Source: Sphaerisporangium album (GTDB taxonomy: Bacteria; Actinomycetota; Actinomycetes; Streptosporangiales; Streptosporangiaceae). From it: 64,000 bases of DNA. The notes beneath the pieces were generated by a model that made no database searches, was not told where the DNA came from, and saw nothing but the letters and a program-made list of their open reading frames with translations. The translations under genes and the position numbers were made by a program. The stretch's first letter is position 1. Each line of letters starts with the position of its first letter. Positions 52,984 through 61,982 of this stretch are shown here, one piece after another. The stretch lies in NCBI RefSeq assembly GCF_003323745.1, contig NZ_QOIL01000019.1, positions 1 through 64,000 on the forward strand, in the 5' to 3' direction.

Positions 52984-54291
52984 TCACAGCAGAATGCGTC
53001 GCCGGGCCGAGGGATCCGGGGGCAGATGGAGCATGGCGAGTTCCCGCAGGGCGCGCGCGGCCCCGGTCCGGCGGGCGAGGGCCAGCGCCTCTCGCGCCAG
53101 TGCCGCCGCCCGGTCGCGCTGCTCATGGGCCTCCGCGTACGCGTGGGCCATGCGGGCGGTCGCGAACGCGGTGGCATAACCGGGTTCCGGGCCGTAGGGG
53201 CCGCCTTCACCGACCGGCCCGCGTCCCTCCTCGACACGCTCCGGCCCGCCGGCCCCCTCGCGAAGGGCGGAGCCGGCCCCGGACGCGGCGGTCCGCAGTT
53301 CGAAGATCTCGACGGCTCCGGCGGGACGGCCCAGGTCGACCAGGCAGCCGGCGCACAGGACGGCCTCCGGCTCGGCGGGAACGTCCAGGCGGTATCGCAC
53401 GTCCTCCCCCTGCTCCCGCTGTTCCGGCGGCGACGCCGACTCCTCCAGGCACCGGTGGCACAGGTCCTCCTCGCCCGCGATGGCGTGGCCGCGGGCCTCG
53501 TACCGCCGCGACGCCGCCGCCATCCCGGCCGTGATGCGACCGCGTTCCCTGGCGGAGAGGGCGGCCTCGACCGCCTCCCGGGGGCCGGTCGCGTCGACCA
53601 GCCCCGCCCGCTGGACGAGGGCGTAGGTCTCCAGCAACGTGTCGGCGCCCTCCCGTGCCTCGCCGATGGCGCGGTCGGACCACTCCCGCGCTCCGCGGGC
53701 GTTCCCGGCCTCGTGCTGCATGCGGCTGATCAGCTCCGCGTCCCGCGAGGCGAGCGCGAGCAGCGACCGCCGCACGGCCGGCCGGGCGTCCCGGCGGAAC
53801 CCCTCGATCGCCGCGAAGACCGGGCGCAGGGCGGCGACCAGGGCGGACGGCGCCCGATCGATCCGGGAAACGGCGTCGGCGAGCGCCTCGAAGTAACGGG
53901 CCGTGGCCTCGTCCACGCGGTCGGGCCGCTCGATCGCCCGTCCGGTCCGCTCCTCCTCGTCCTCGTCCTCGGAGACCAACCCCGGTACGAGCGGGATCCG
54001 GGTGAGGTGGTGCCAGAGGGTCGTGCCGGACCGCTCGCCGGCGAACAGGCCGCGCTCGGGCATGCCGAAGGCCCGGCACAACAGGTCCGCCTCGGCCTCA
54101 CCCGGCCGTCGCTCGCCGTCCTCCCACTGGCGGACGTCCTCCGCGAGCACGGCGGGCGACGGCAGTCGGTCGCGCTCGTCCTCGGCCGCCACCTGCCGGA
54201 GCCGTCGTCCCAGCCCCTCGCGGCTCCACAGGCGGCTCTCGCGCAGCACGCGCAGCCGGGCGGCCCAGATCGGAACATCTATGGTGATCAT
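52984..54291 (-). CDS. Helix-turn-helix/TPR-like regulator of unknown function
   Basis: The 435-residue protein has an N-terminal region like an XRE HTH (LWSREGLGRRLRQVAAEDERDR...VRQWEDGERRP), then an acidic segment (SEDEDEEERTGR) and a long Ala/Arg-rich helical region with TPR character. A CxxCL pair near the middle (LCHRCLEE) and AVLCAGCLVDLG might bind a metal. ATG 54291 is chosen. An upstream extension is Arg/Pro-rich and unlikely. It converges on the preceding XRE gene with a 48-base gap. Confidence 0.75.
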   Translation of the reverse strand: MITIDVPIWAARLRVLRESRLWSREGLGRRLRQVAAEDERDRLPSPAVLAEDVRQWEDGERRPGEAEADLLCRAFGMPERGLFAGERSGTTLWHHLTRIPLVPGLVSEDEDEEERTGRAIERPDRVDEATARYFEALADAVSRIDRAPSALVAALRPVFAAIEGFRRDARPAVRRSLLALASRDAELISRMQHEAGNARGAREWSDRAIGEAREGADTLLETYALVQRAGLVDATGPREAVEAALSARERGRITAGMAAASRRYEARGHAIAGEEDLCHRCLEESASPPEQREQGEDVRYRLDVPAEPEAVLCAGCLVDLGRPAGAVEIFELRTAASGAGSALREGAGGPERVEEGRGPVGEGGPYGPEPGYATAFATARMAHAYAEAHEQRDRAAALAREALALARRTGAARALRELAMLHLPPDPSARRRILL

Positions 54292-54371
54292 GACGCATCC
54301 CCGTTCCCCTCTCTCATCATCCGCCTTCAGGCGGGCGGGCCGTGCACGTGGGATCGCCGGCCGGCGGCGGT

Positions 54372-54402
54372 GTGGCGCGGCGGTCCTGGGCCGCCGCGCC
54401 AC
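54372..54402. terminator. Terminator of xylanase operon
   Basis: A perfect 12-bp stem (GTGGCGCGGCGG / CCGCCGCGCCAC) with a 7-base loop lies 27 bases 3' of the minus-strand xylanase stop. Confidence 0.75.
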
Positions 54403-54429
54403 GGGTGCGGTGTTCCGGGGGTCCGGGTC

Positions 54430-55422
54430 TCAGCCGGCGCTGCAGGAGACCGACGGCCACGTCCAGTTGCCGTTGGGCTGGATCGTCACACCCCAGTTGT
54501 TGCCGTTGCCGTTGGGCCTGGCGGTCAGCACCTGGGCACTGGGGTAGCTCGCGCTGATGTTCCAGGTGGCGATGATCTTGGCGGGGGACGGCACGTTCAT
54601 CGTCACGGTCCAGTTGGCCGAGCCGCTGACCGAGACGTTGAGGTTGTACCGGTCGCTCCACTGCTGGCCCGCGGACAGCGATGCGGTGCAACCGCCACCG
54701 CCACCGCCTCCACCGCCGCCGCCACCACCGGAGGTGGAGTCCACCGTGATGTTGGAGTTCCCGCTGCTCTGATATCCCTCTGTGGCGAGGATCATGTAAG
54801 CGTGGCTGCCCAGATTCATCCCGTAACGGGCCCATGCGTCGAAGTGGTTACCGGTGGTTATGGTTCCGCCGGTCTTCTTCGACTGCCGGACGCTCCAGTA
54901 CTGATTGAAGGTTCTGGTGCCGTCGATGGAGGGGGCGTTGGTTCGCGTCGTCTGGTAGACGTCGTACGTGCCGCCATCGGTGGTGACCGTGCCCTTGTAC
55001 GTTCCCGTGGGCCGGTAGGTGCCCCAGTTGTCGACGACGTAATATTCCACGAGCGGGTTTCTCGTCCACCCGTACAGAGCCAGATAGGCGTTGCCGGACG
55101 GGTTGAAGCTGCCCGAATAGTTCACGGCCCTGCGTCCGCCGGTGCTCCAGCCCTTCCCGGCGACGAAATTGCCGCTGTTGCTCCACGAGGTGCTGTAATT
55201 GCCTCCGGATCCCAGCTCCATGGAGACAGACCCGCCGCCATCGGTCCAGAACGAATAGAAGTAGCCGTTGTTGGTGCCGGTTTGGTTGGTGGTTATGGCC
55301 GCGTGGGCGACGCCGGGCAGCATCGCCACGACCATGGCCAGCGCCAAGGCGAAGGCGCGGCCGATGAGCGGCCTGGCGTGGCCGCGTCCTCGGCTCTTCG
55401 GGTGGGCGGGGACGTCGTTCAT
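54430..55422 (-). CDS. GH11 endo-1,4-beta-xylanase with CBM2
   Basis: The 330-residue secreted enzyme has a signal peptide ending near VAHA-AI (residue 41). The GH11 beta-jelly-roll spans about 45-225, with the nucleophile Glu126 (PLVEYYVV) and acid/base Glu215 ([10 protein letters not shown]). A Gly-only linker of about 13 residues leads to a C-terminal CBM2-type cellulose/xylan-binding domain (about 245-330, with paired Cys and surface Trp). It hydrolyses xylan outside the cell. It lies 58 bases downstream of a deacetylase gene on the same strand, with GGAGGAGGA upstream of its start, so the pair forms an operon for acetylated xylan. Confidence 0.95.
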   Translation of the reverse strand: MNDVPAHPKSRGRGHARPLIGRAFALALAMVVAMLPGVAHAAITTNQTGTNNGYFYSFWTDGGGSVSMELGSGGNYSTSWSNSGNFVAGKGWSTGGRRAVNYSGSFNPSGNAYLALYGWTRNPLVEYYVVDNWGTYRPTGTYKGTVTTDGGTYDVYQTTRTNAPSIDGTRTFNQYWSVRQSKKTGGTITTGNHFDAWARYGMNLGSHAYMILATEGYQSSGNSNITVDSTSGGGGGGGGGGGGGCTASLSAGQQWSDRYNLNVSVSGSANWTVTMNVPSPAKIIATWNISASYPSAQVLTARPNGNGNNWGVTIQPNGNWTWPSVSCSAG

Positions 55423-55480
55423 GTGCGTGTTTCCTCCTCCTGGTGAAGGCCGGGCGGTGTGTCAGGCGGGCCGGGCAGGG

Positions 55481-56515
55481 TCAGCCGACCCGGCAGGAGA
55501 CCGCCGGCCACTGCGTGTTGCCGTTGCTCTGGACGGTGAACCCGAAGGTGTTGCCGCTGCCGTTGGGCCGCATCGTCATGACGTTGCCACTGCCGTCCCA
55601 GCTCGGGCTGCCGTTCCACGTGGCGATGATCTTCTGGGGGCTGCGCACGGTGACCGTGACGATCCAGGAGTTGGTCCCCGAGACCGTGACCGAGAGGTTG
55701 AACCGGTCGCTCCACGACTGGCCGGGCGAGACCGCGGCCGTGCAACTGCCGCCACCGGGCGGAGGGCTGGACGGAGGCGGGGTGCCGCCGCCCCCGTCGG
55801 CAGGCGCGACGGCCCGGCCGGTGGAGGGGGAGATCATGCCGGCGCACAGGTTGCGGCTCCGCAGGTTCGCGGCGATCTGCGGGATCGCCTGGACCGTGGT
55901 CGCGTACTGGTCGTGCATGAGGATGATCTGGCCGTTCTGCAGCCGGCCCGCGGCCTGCACGATCTGGGCAGTGCTCGCGCCGTTCCAGTCCTGGGAGTCG
56001 ACGTCCCAGAGGATCTCGGTGAGGCCGAGCTGCTGCTCGACCGACTTCAGCGTGGAGTTGGTCTCCCCGTACGGTGGGCGGAACAGCTTCGGCGCGGTCC
56101 CGGTCGCCTGCTGGATGGCCTGCTGCGTGCGCTGCAGCTCGGACTGCATCTGCGAGCCGCTCAGCTGGGGCAGGTGCGGATGGGTGTAGCTGTGGTTGCC
56201 GATCCACATGCCGGCGTCCTGCTGGGCCCGGACCAGCGCCTGGTTGTTCTGCGCGTTCTGCCCGATGTTGAAGAGCGTCGCCCGCAGGCCGTTGGATTTG
56301 AGGGCGTTCAGCAGGGTGCTGGTGTTGCCGGGGTTGGGTCCGTCGTCGTAGGTGAGGCCGACGTAGCCGGCGCTGCAGTCGGCGGCGCTGGCCGAGGACG
56401 ACAGCCCCACGAGGAAGCTCGCGCCAAGGACGCCGGCGACGCCGGCGACGAGGGCCTTGCGGACGGCGGAAAGACGCTTCCGGGTCCTGCCGTGGGGGAT
56501 GGCACTGTCGATCAT
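55481..56515 (-). CDS. Polysaccharide deacetylase (CE4) with CBM2
   Basis: The 344-residue secreted enzyme has a signal peptide ending near ASA-AD (residue 45). The NodB/CE4 domain spans about 46-245, with catalytic and metal residues Asp57-Asp58 (TYDDGP), His108 and His112 (HSYTH), RPPYG, and a later IILMHD. A Pro/Gly linker and a C-terminal CBM2 follow. The family removes acetyl groups from xylan or chitin. Acetyl-xylan esterase is favoured because the xylanase gene follows. GGAGGAA precedes ATG 56515. Confidence 0.93.
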   Translation of the reverse strand: MIDSAIPHGRTRKRLSAVRKALVAGVAGVLGASFLVGLSSSASAADCSAGYVGLTYDDGPNPGNTSTLLNALKSNGLRATLFNIGQNAQNNQALVRAQQDAGMWIGNHSYTHPHLPQLSGSQMQSELQRTQQAIQQATGTAPKLFRPPYGETNSTLKSVEQQLGLTEILWDVDSQDWNGASTAQIVQAAGRLQNGQIILMHDQYATTVQAIPQIAANLRSRNLCAGMISPSTGRAVAPADGGGGTPPPSSPPPGGGSCTAAVSPGQSWSDRFNLSVTVSGTNSWIVTVTVRSPQKIIATWNGSPSWDGSGNVMTMRPNGSGNTFGFTVQSNGNTQWPAVSCRVG

Positions 56516-56595
56516 CTCTGTTCCTCCAGTGGAACGCTGATCGTCGAGATGGCATGTGTGCGGCGGCCGGCCTGCGCGTAATTCTGCGGAGATCC

Positions 56596-56696
56596 CCGAA
56601 ACATGTCAATGAGATGAAGAAATGTTTCAGACGGATGAACCGGTTAAGACGGTTATGACCTCGTAAGACGCGAATGAAAGTCCCGAAACATTTCGG
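56596..56696. promoter_or_regulatory. Repeated GAAACAT operator elements
   Basis: Three related elements precede the deacetylase-xylanase operon: CCGAAACAT (56596-56604, +), CTGAAACATT (56630-56621, -) and the perfect palindrome CCGAAACATTTCGG (56683-56696). The spacing and dyad form suggest binding by a LacI/ROK-type regulator. They resemble the CGAAA-N-TTTCG element described upstream of Streptomyces xylanase genes but have a 2-base centre. The A+T-rich setting also marks the promoter. Confidence 0.55.
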
Positions 56697-56809
56697 AGGT
56701 GAGGCCGCAGCCCGCCCCGGAGAGGTCGTCGCGCCGGGGACCCGTCCGGCGGAGTTGCGTTGTTAGGGTGGGCGGAACGGTGTGAACGCGCAGGTGAGGA
56801 GCGTCGGCG

Positions 56810-57691
56810 ATGGAATCGGTCGTACGGGTCGCGAGGGACGGCGACATGCCGGGCGTACGGGAGGTCGCCGCGCACTACGAGCTTCTGGACGACTGGACGG
56901 GCACGCCGGACTTCCTGGACGCCGAGCGGGCGTTCGGGACGCTGGTCGTGGGCGAGGTCGACGGGCGGATCGCGGGGTTCGGCGGAGTGCTCCGCCGGGG
57001 GCCGGTGGCCCACCTGGGCGACCTGTTCGTCCTGCCGGAGCACCAGTCCTCCGGGATCGGCCGGGCGATCCTGGGCCGCCTGCTGCCGCCCGGCACGCCG
57101 GCGGTCACGTTCGCGTCCGACGACCCGAGGGCTCTCGCGTTGTACATCAGGCAGGGGATGCGCCCCATGTGCCCGCTGCTCTACCTGACCGCCTCGCCCG
57201 AGGCCGTCAGGCCGCCCGGATTCGTCGCACGGGACGGGGAGGCGTTCCCCGCGCCGTCCGTACGAGGACCGGTGGACGCGCCTCGGCCGGAGACGGGAGA
57301 GCGGCCCGGCGTGCGGGAGGCCGCGATCCTGGACGCCCCGCTCAGCGGCGGCGACCGGACCGGGGCCCTGGCCTGGTACGCGGACCTGCCCGGGGTGACG
57401 CTGCACGTCACCGGCACGGGGTACGCGTTCGCCCGGGTGACCGGCGGCGAGGACCTCGAAGTGGGCCCGGTGGGCGGCGACACGCCGCAGGACTGCGCCG
57501 CCGCCCTGTACGCGGCGGTCGCCGCGCACCCGGACGTCGACGAGATCCAGGTGGCGGTCCCCGGCGTCCACCCCGTGCTGCCCCGCCTGCTGGAGTCCGG
57601 CTGGCAGATCGACGACCTGGACACGTTCATGGCGACCGACCCCGGAGCGATCCGCCTGGACCGCTACCTCCCGCACACCGACCTGGGATAG
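56810..57691 (+). CDS. GNAT-fold N-acetyltransferase, two-domain
   Basis: This 293-residue protein has a clear GNAT domain at about 5-125 (GDLFVLPEHQSSGIGRAIL, then LALYIRQGMRPM). The second half (about 150-293) has the length and pattern of a degenerate second GNAT domain, without a clear acetyl-CoA loop. The substrate is unknown. AGGTGAGGAG precedes ATG 56810. Confidence 0.8.
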   Translation: MESVVRVARDGDMPGVREVAAHYELLDDWTGTPDFLDAERAFGTLVVGEVDGRIAGFGGVLRRGPVAHLGDLFVLPEHQSSGIGRAILGRLLPPGTPAVTFASDDPRALALYIRQGMRPMCPLLYLTASPEAVRPPGFVARDGEAFPAPSVRGPVDAPRPETGERPGVREAAILDAPLSGGDRTGALAWYADLPGVTLHVTGTGYAFARVTGGEDLEVGPVGGDTPQDCAAALYAAVAAHPDVDEIQVAVPGVHPVLPRLLESGWQIDDLDTFMATDPGAIRLDRYLPHTDLG

Positions 57692-57960
57692 CGCGGAGGT
57701 CCCGCCCGGACGCCGGTCGCGCCAGGGGGATCGGGCCGCCGGGGCGACCCGATGGACGTGGACCGCCTACATCGGCCCCCGGCCGCACGCGAGCGCGGCG
57801 CAGAGCCCTGGTGTCCGTTATCAACATGAGTCGTATGAGTCCGGCGCGATCACGATCACCCCGCCCGCCGGAAGCGGGCCACTCGGTGGTGCGTGCCGCC
57901 CGGTCCACGTGGGCAGGGAATGGATGACCACATGCCAGGCGATAGGTCACGGGGGTCGTC

Positions 57961-58497
57961 ATGGACGGTCAGCGGATCGCCGCTGTGAGCCGGCCTGTCA
58001 CGCGGTACGAGATCGAGATCGAGGAGGCGTTCGACGACTTCCGCGACCGGTTCGAGCAGGCCGTGCCGCCCTACCCGGAAGAGCGGTTCGCCGCGCTGGT
58101 GCGGCGCGGAGCCGGGTGGGACGAGGTGCTCGCGCTGGCGCGAGAGGCCGCGCCGCACGACTTCATGATCTACTGGAGGTACGACGCCGGCTCGATGATG
58201 GGGCTGGCGGGCGACTACTTCCGCTGCACGGAGTATCTGATGGGCAACCACACCATCGCCGAGCGGATGTTCCGCCACAACCCCGGCATCTTGCTGTACG
58301 CGCCGCTGCGCATGGCCATCACCGAGGGCGCCGACGGGGTCACCCGGTTCTGCTTCGACCGGCCCGCCGACGGCTTCGGCAGCTTCGGCGACGACGCCAT
58401 CACCGCCGTGGGCGCGGACCTCGACCACAAGGTCGCCTCCCTGCTGCGCCACCTGTCCGTCCCGGTTCCCGCCGCGCTGGAGGACGGCGCCTACTGA
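57961..58497 (+). CDS. DUF302-like protein
   Basis: The 178-residue protein's C-terminal half resembles DUF302 (NPGILLYAPLRMAITEGADG, then DRPADGFGSFGDD and a final helix DLDHKVASLLRHL). The N-terminal helix region is less typical. No signal peptide or membrane segment is seen. DUF302 members are small proteins of uncertain role, sometimes binding metals or haem. No functional link to neighbours is visible. Confidence 0.7.
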   Translation: MDGQRIAAVSRPVTRYEIEIEEAFDDFRDRFEQAVPPYPEERFAALVRRGAGWDEVLALAREAAPHDFMIYWRYDAGSMMGLAGDYFRCTEYLMGNHTIAERMFRHNPGILLYAPLRMAITEGADGVTRFCFDRPADGFGSFGDDAITAVGADLDHKVASLLRHLSVPVPAALEDGAY

Positions 58498-58566
58498 CGG
58501 CTTGATCGTCCGGGCGCCCCGGCTTCCGGCGTGAGGGACCGGCCATGGTGTGGCGCCATGGGCTCA

Positions 58567-58603
58567 CGCCCGGCCGTCCACCGGCCAACGGGACGGCCGG
58601 GCG
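58567..58603. terminator. Bidirectional terminator
   Basis: A perfect 13-bp stem (58567-58579 with 58591-58603, containing CCGGCCGTCC / GGACGGCCGG) and an 11-base loop lie between the convergent DUF302 and kinase genes. Confidence 0.75.
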
Positions 58604-58610
58604 GGCCCGG

Positions 58611-60125
58611 TCAGGGGCCGGCGCGGAAGTTCCGGGCATCCGTGCCGGGGGCAGGGCATCGGCCGTCGTCGTGGAGGCGCTGGGCCGGGAGCGGTGGGTG
58701 GCCGGCCAGGGGCAGGCGGACGAGGAAGCGCGCGCCGCCCTCGGGCGAGTCGCCCGCCTCGATGGAGCCGCCGTGCGCCAGGACGATGTCGCGGGCGATG
58801 GCGAGGCCCAGGCCCGTGCCGCCCCGGTCGCGGCTGCGGGCCGCGTCGAGCCGGGTGAACCGTTCGAAGACGCGTTCCCGGTCGGCCGGGGCGATGCCGT
58901 CCCCGTCGTCGTCGACGACGAGCTCGGCGTGCGTGGAGTTCCTGCGGACCTCGACGCTCACGTTCCGCCGGGCGTGACGCCCGGCGTTGTCCAGCAGGTT
59001 GGCGACCACGCGGCCGAGCCGGCCCTGGACGGCTTCCACGGGCACGTCGGAGGCCAGTGCCATCCGTATGTGGAGATCGTGGGCCTGCCGCGTCAGCTCC
59101 GAGCGGACGATCGCGGACAGGTCCGCCTGCTCCCGTCGCTGGGCGTGGTCGGCGCAGATCCTCTCCAGGAGGAGCAGGTCGGAGATGATCGCCTGGAGCC
59201 GGTCGACGTCCTTCAGCGCGAGCCGCAGCAGTTCGCCGAGGTCGGTCTCCTCGGGATGGAGCTGGGCCTCCTCGAGGTTCGCGCGAAGCCCCGCGAGCGG
59301 GGTGCGCAGCTCGTGGGAGGCGTCGGCGGCGAACTGCCGCTGCCGGCTGAGAGCCCGGTCCGTCTTCGATTTGGCTCCCTCCAGCCTCGACAGCGTGGCG
59401 TTGATGGTCCGTGCCAGCCGGGCGATCTCGTCGTCGCCCGGCGGCTGCGGGACCCTGCCGCTGAGGTCGTTCAGGTTGATCTTGGCCAGCTCGTCGCGGA
59501 TGGACTCCACCGGGCGCAGGGTGCGGCCGGTCACCTTCCAGGTGGTCGCGACCGCGAGCGCGATGAGCACGGCCCCCTGGGCGGCGAAGACGGAGTCGAT
59601 GAGCCCGGTGGACGCCTCCATGGGCGCCCGTGTGCCCGCGTACACCACCGGCGAGTCCGCCGAGGAGCTCACCCTCAGCGCCGCCACCCTGACGCAGCCC
59701 ACATCGTGGTGGGAGCAGGAGCTCACGTCCTCCTCGGGTGCCCGGGGCCCCGGCCACACGGTGGTCATCGGGGCGAGCCTCCGCGCGTGGGGGGAGGCGG
59801 CGATCACATGGTGGCCCGGCGCCACGACCTGCACCAGGTCGATGCCGGGCACGTCCGACCTGATCGGCGGGCCGGCCGGGTGTCCCGAGCGGTAGGACGC
59901 GGCGACGAGCCCCGCCTCCTGCCGCGCGTCCAGCCCGATCGTGTTCATGAGCGAGCGGTGCGCGACCACGCCGGCCGCGAGCCCGGCAGGTACCAGCAGG
60001 AGTATCGCCAGAAACCCGACCAGCAGCGTGAGCCGGCCCCGGACCGATGCCGGGTACGGGGCCACGCGCGGCAGGAACGCCGGTGGCGGCGTGTCGGGCA
60101 CGTGTTCCTCTGCGAACATCATCAT
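58611..60125 (-). CDS. Membrane sensor histidine kinase, orphan, paralogue
   Basis: The 504-residue kinase has TM1 near 33-55 (LLVGFLAILLLVPAGL), a sensor domain of ~130 residues with a Cys pair (SCSHHDVGC), TM2, HAMP (GRTLRPVESI), the DHp motif DASHELRTP, N-box NLLDNAGRH, DDDGDGI and GTGLGLAI. Nearly every block matches the kinase at 36472-37959, including the position of the sensor Cys pair. No response regulator is adjacent. Three in-frame ATGs (60125, 60122, 60119) are possible starts. Confidence 0.9.
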   Translation of the reverse strand: MMMFAEEHVPDTPPPAFLPRVAPYPASVRGRLTLLVGFLAILLLVPAGLAAGVVAHRSLMNTIGLDARQEAGLVAASYRSGHPAGPPIRSDVPGIDLVQVVAPGHHVIAASPHARRLAPMTTVWPGPRAPEEDVSSCSHHDVGCVRVAALRVSSSADSPVVYAGTRAPMEASTGLIDSVFAAQGAVLIALAVATTWKVTGRTLRPVESIRDELAKINLNDLSGRVPQPPGDDEIARLARTINATLSRLEGAKSKTDRALSRQRQFAADASHELRTPLAGLRANLEEAQLHPEETDLGELLRLALKDVDRLQAIISDLLLLERICADHAQRREQADLSAIVRSELTRQAHDLHIRMALASDVPVEAVQGRLGRVVANLLDNAGRHARRNVSVEVRRNSTHAELVVDDDGDGIAPADRERVFERFTRLDAARSRDRGGTGLGLAIARDIVLAHGGSIEAGDSPEGGARFLVRLPLAGHPPLPAQRLHDDGRCPAPGTDARNFRAGP

Positions 60126-60666
60126 CGTCCAAACCGGCGATCGCCGAAGCGAGACTGTCGTCGGGCTCCGCGGGGACGCCTGTCGCGGCGCTCCACGCGA
60201 AGCGTTCCGGCCCCTGCCGCGGTCCGCGGCGGCCGTGACGTGGGACGCCGCACGGTCGCGCGAGAGCCGGGCGGATCAGGCAACCACTACGGCGGTGAGC
60301 GCCATCTGGCCGTGGATAGCGCTTTCCGCTGTCGGCGATTCCAATATGGGTCTTGTGATCTGTAAAAGTCGCGAAAGGTGGCCGGTCGCTCGCGCCGAGC
60401 GCACCTGGCCGGACGTATGGGCGGGCCCTCTGACCGGGGCGCCGCGGCGGTCCGCGTCCGGCGGGCCGTGCCCGGAGACGGTCTGTGCCGTCACGAGAAG
60501 AATTATCTGGAAAGACTCAAGTTATCACGGTACGTGAGGCTCTCGGGGGATTCTGTAGTCCCTTGGGGGAACGCTTGACCACTATTGGAGCGCCGGTACC
60601 TGACGGCCGGAAGGCTTCGCCCGCGCTGTACGCGTTCCAGAGACGCCCGTGTCGCGGACGTGGCCT
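60126..60666. other. Intergenic region upstream of histidine kinase
   Basis: These 541 bases lie between the kinase start and the stop of the FAD oxidoreductase, both minus strand. The short frames present lack codon bias and family features. The A+T-richer parts near 60340-60375 and 60500-60540 may hold promoters, but none could be assigned. Confidence 0.4.
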
Positions 60667-61827
60667 TCACCCGGCCTTCGGGGTGAGGACGTCGCCCGCC
60701 CCGCGCTCGTCGGGGCGGGCCGAGTACGGCGAGATGTCCAGTGGTGGCCGCTCACCGAGGGCCAGGCACGCGGCGACCATCCCGGCGTACGGCCCCGCCG
60801 TGAGGCCGTAGGCGCCGAGCCCGGTCGCGACGACGACATTGCGGGTCCCGCCGGTCCCGCCGCCGTTCCAGCCGTGCCCGCCGATCGGGCCGAGCAGCGG
60901 CCGCCCGTCGGCCGTGACCGGGCGCAGCCCCGACCGGGTCTCGATGACCGTGGCGCCGGCGAGGCCAGGGGCGATCCGCACCCCGCCGGACAGCACCTCG
61001 GCGACGCCGCCCACGGTCGCGCGCGGGTCGAACCCGGCGTCCTCCACGGTGGTGCCGAGCACCACGCGCGACCCGGGGAAGCCCAGCAGGTACGGCCCCC
61101 GCCGGGGAAGGACGATCGGCCAGCCCTCCGCGTCCGCGCCGGGAAGCTCGGCGTGGACGATCTGCCCGCGCCGGGGGCCCACAGGCACGGCCAGGCCCAT
61201 GGGCCGGCACACCTCGCCCGTCCAGGCCCCGGCGGCCACGATCACCGCGTCGGCGTCCAGCACCGTGCCGTCCAGCAGCGGCGTGCCCGTGGAGGTGAGG
61301 GCGGCCGCGCCCCCGCGCACCCGGGCGCCGCGTCCCACGGCGGCCCGCTCCAGCGCGTCACGGACGACGCGGCCGTCGACCCGGGCCGCCCCCTCCACGC
61401 GCAGGGCCGCGAGGCCGGGGTCCAGGGGCGGGAACAGATCGGCGGGCCGGTCGACCGCGGAGACGTCCCCCATGTCGGGCGCGGACGGCCGTCTGCGGCG
61501 CAGCAGCGCCTCGACCGGCGCGAGCCGGGCGGGGTCCTCGTCGACGACCAGCGCTCCCACCGGGGCGTAACTCGTGTCGGGCTCGCCGTCCTCGGCGAGC
61601 AGCCCGGCGAGCGTGGCGTAGTAGCGGGCGCCCTCCAGCGCGAGCCGGTACCAGGCGTCGTCCCCGTCGTGGTCCACCCACGGGCAGATGATGCCGGCCC
61701 CGGCGTCGGTGGCCCGCCCGGCGCGCGGCCGGTCGATCACGGTCACCGACGCGCCCCGCAGGGTGAGGTGGTAGGCGGCGCTCGCCCCGACGATCCCGTT
61801 CCCGATCACGGCGACCCGAATGCTCAT
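60667..61827 (-). CDS. FAD-dependent glycine/D-amino-acid oxidase-like protein
   Basis: The 386-residue DAO-superfamily flavoprotein has an N-terminal dinucleotide motif VIGNGIVGASAAYHL. It continues with AGAGIICPW, a central VIVAAGAWTGEVCRPMG and the C-terminal TRSGLRPVTADGRPL and ATGLGAYGLT blocks of the ThiO/SoxA-type oxidases. The substrate is probably a small amine or amino acid. ATG 61827 is chosen because the Rossmann motif begins 5 residues later. A long in-frame upstream extension is not coding. It lies 155 bases downstream of the amine oxidase gene on the same strand. Confidence 0.88.
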   Translation of the reverse strand: MSIRVAVIGNGIVGASAAYHLTLRGASVTVIDRPRAGRATDAGAGIICPWVDHDGDDAWYRLALEGARYYATLAGLLAEDGEPDTSYAPVGALVVDEDPARLAPVEALLRRRRPSAPDMGDVSAVDRPADLFPPLDPGLAALRVEGAARVDGRVVRDALERAAVGRGARVRGGAAALTSTGTPLLDGTVLDADAVIVAAGAWTGEVCRPMGLAVPVGPRRGQIVHAELPGADAEGWPIVLPRRGPYLLGFPGSRVVLGTTVEDAGFDPRATVGGVAEVLSGGVRIAPGLAGATVIETRSGLRPVTADGRPLLGPIGGHGWNGGGTGGTRNVVVATGLGAYGLTAGPYAGMVAACLALGERPPLDISPYSARPDERGAGDVLTPKAG

Positions 61828-61982
61828 TGCTGCATGATGACAGCAGCGGTCAGACCGCCCGATTCGGGGGGGTATCGCATAGATCTGATCGCCGCCGTGC
61901 CCGTCGCAAAGCGCCTGGCGGCGGTCCCGGTGCACGTCAGCGCGTCGGGGCCGCCGCCAGGCGAGGGGGAGGTGCGGGACGG

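Noticed and set aside
54700-54735. Simple-sequence repeat suggestive of a microsatellite
   Set aside because: It is the Gly-codon run encoding the linker between the GH11 and CBM2 domains.
53026-55446. 806-codon + strand frame
   Set aside because: Antisense to the xylanase and HTH genes, with no recognisable domain.
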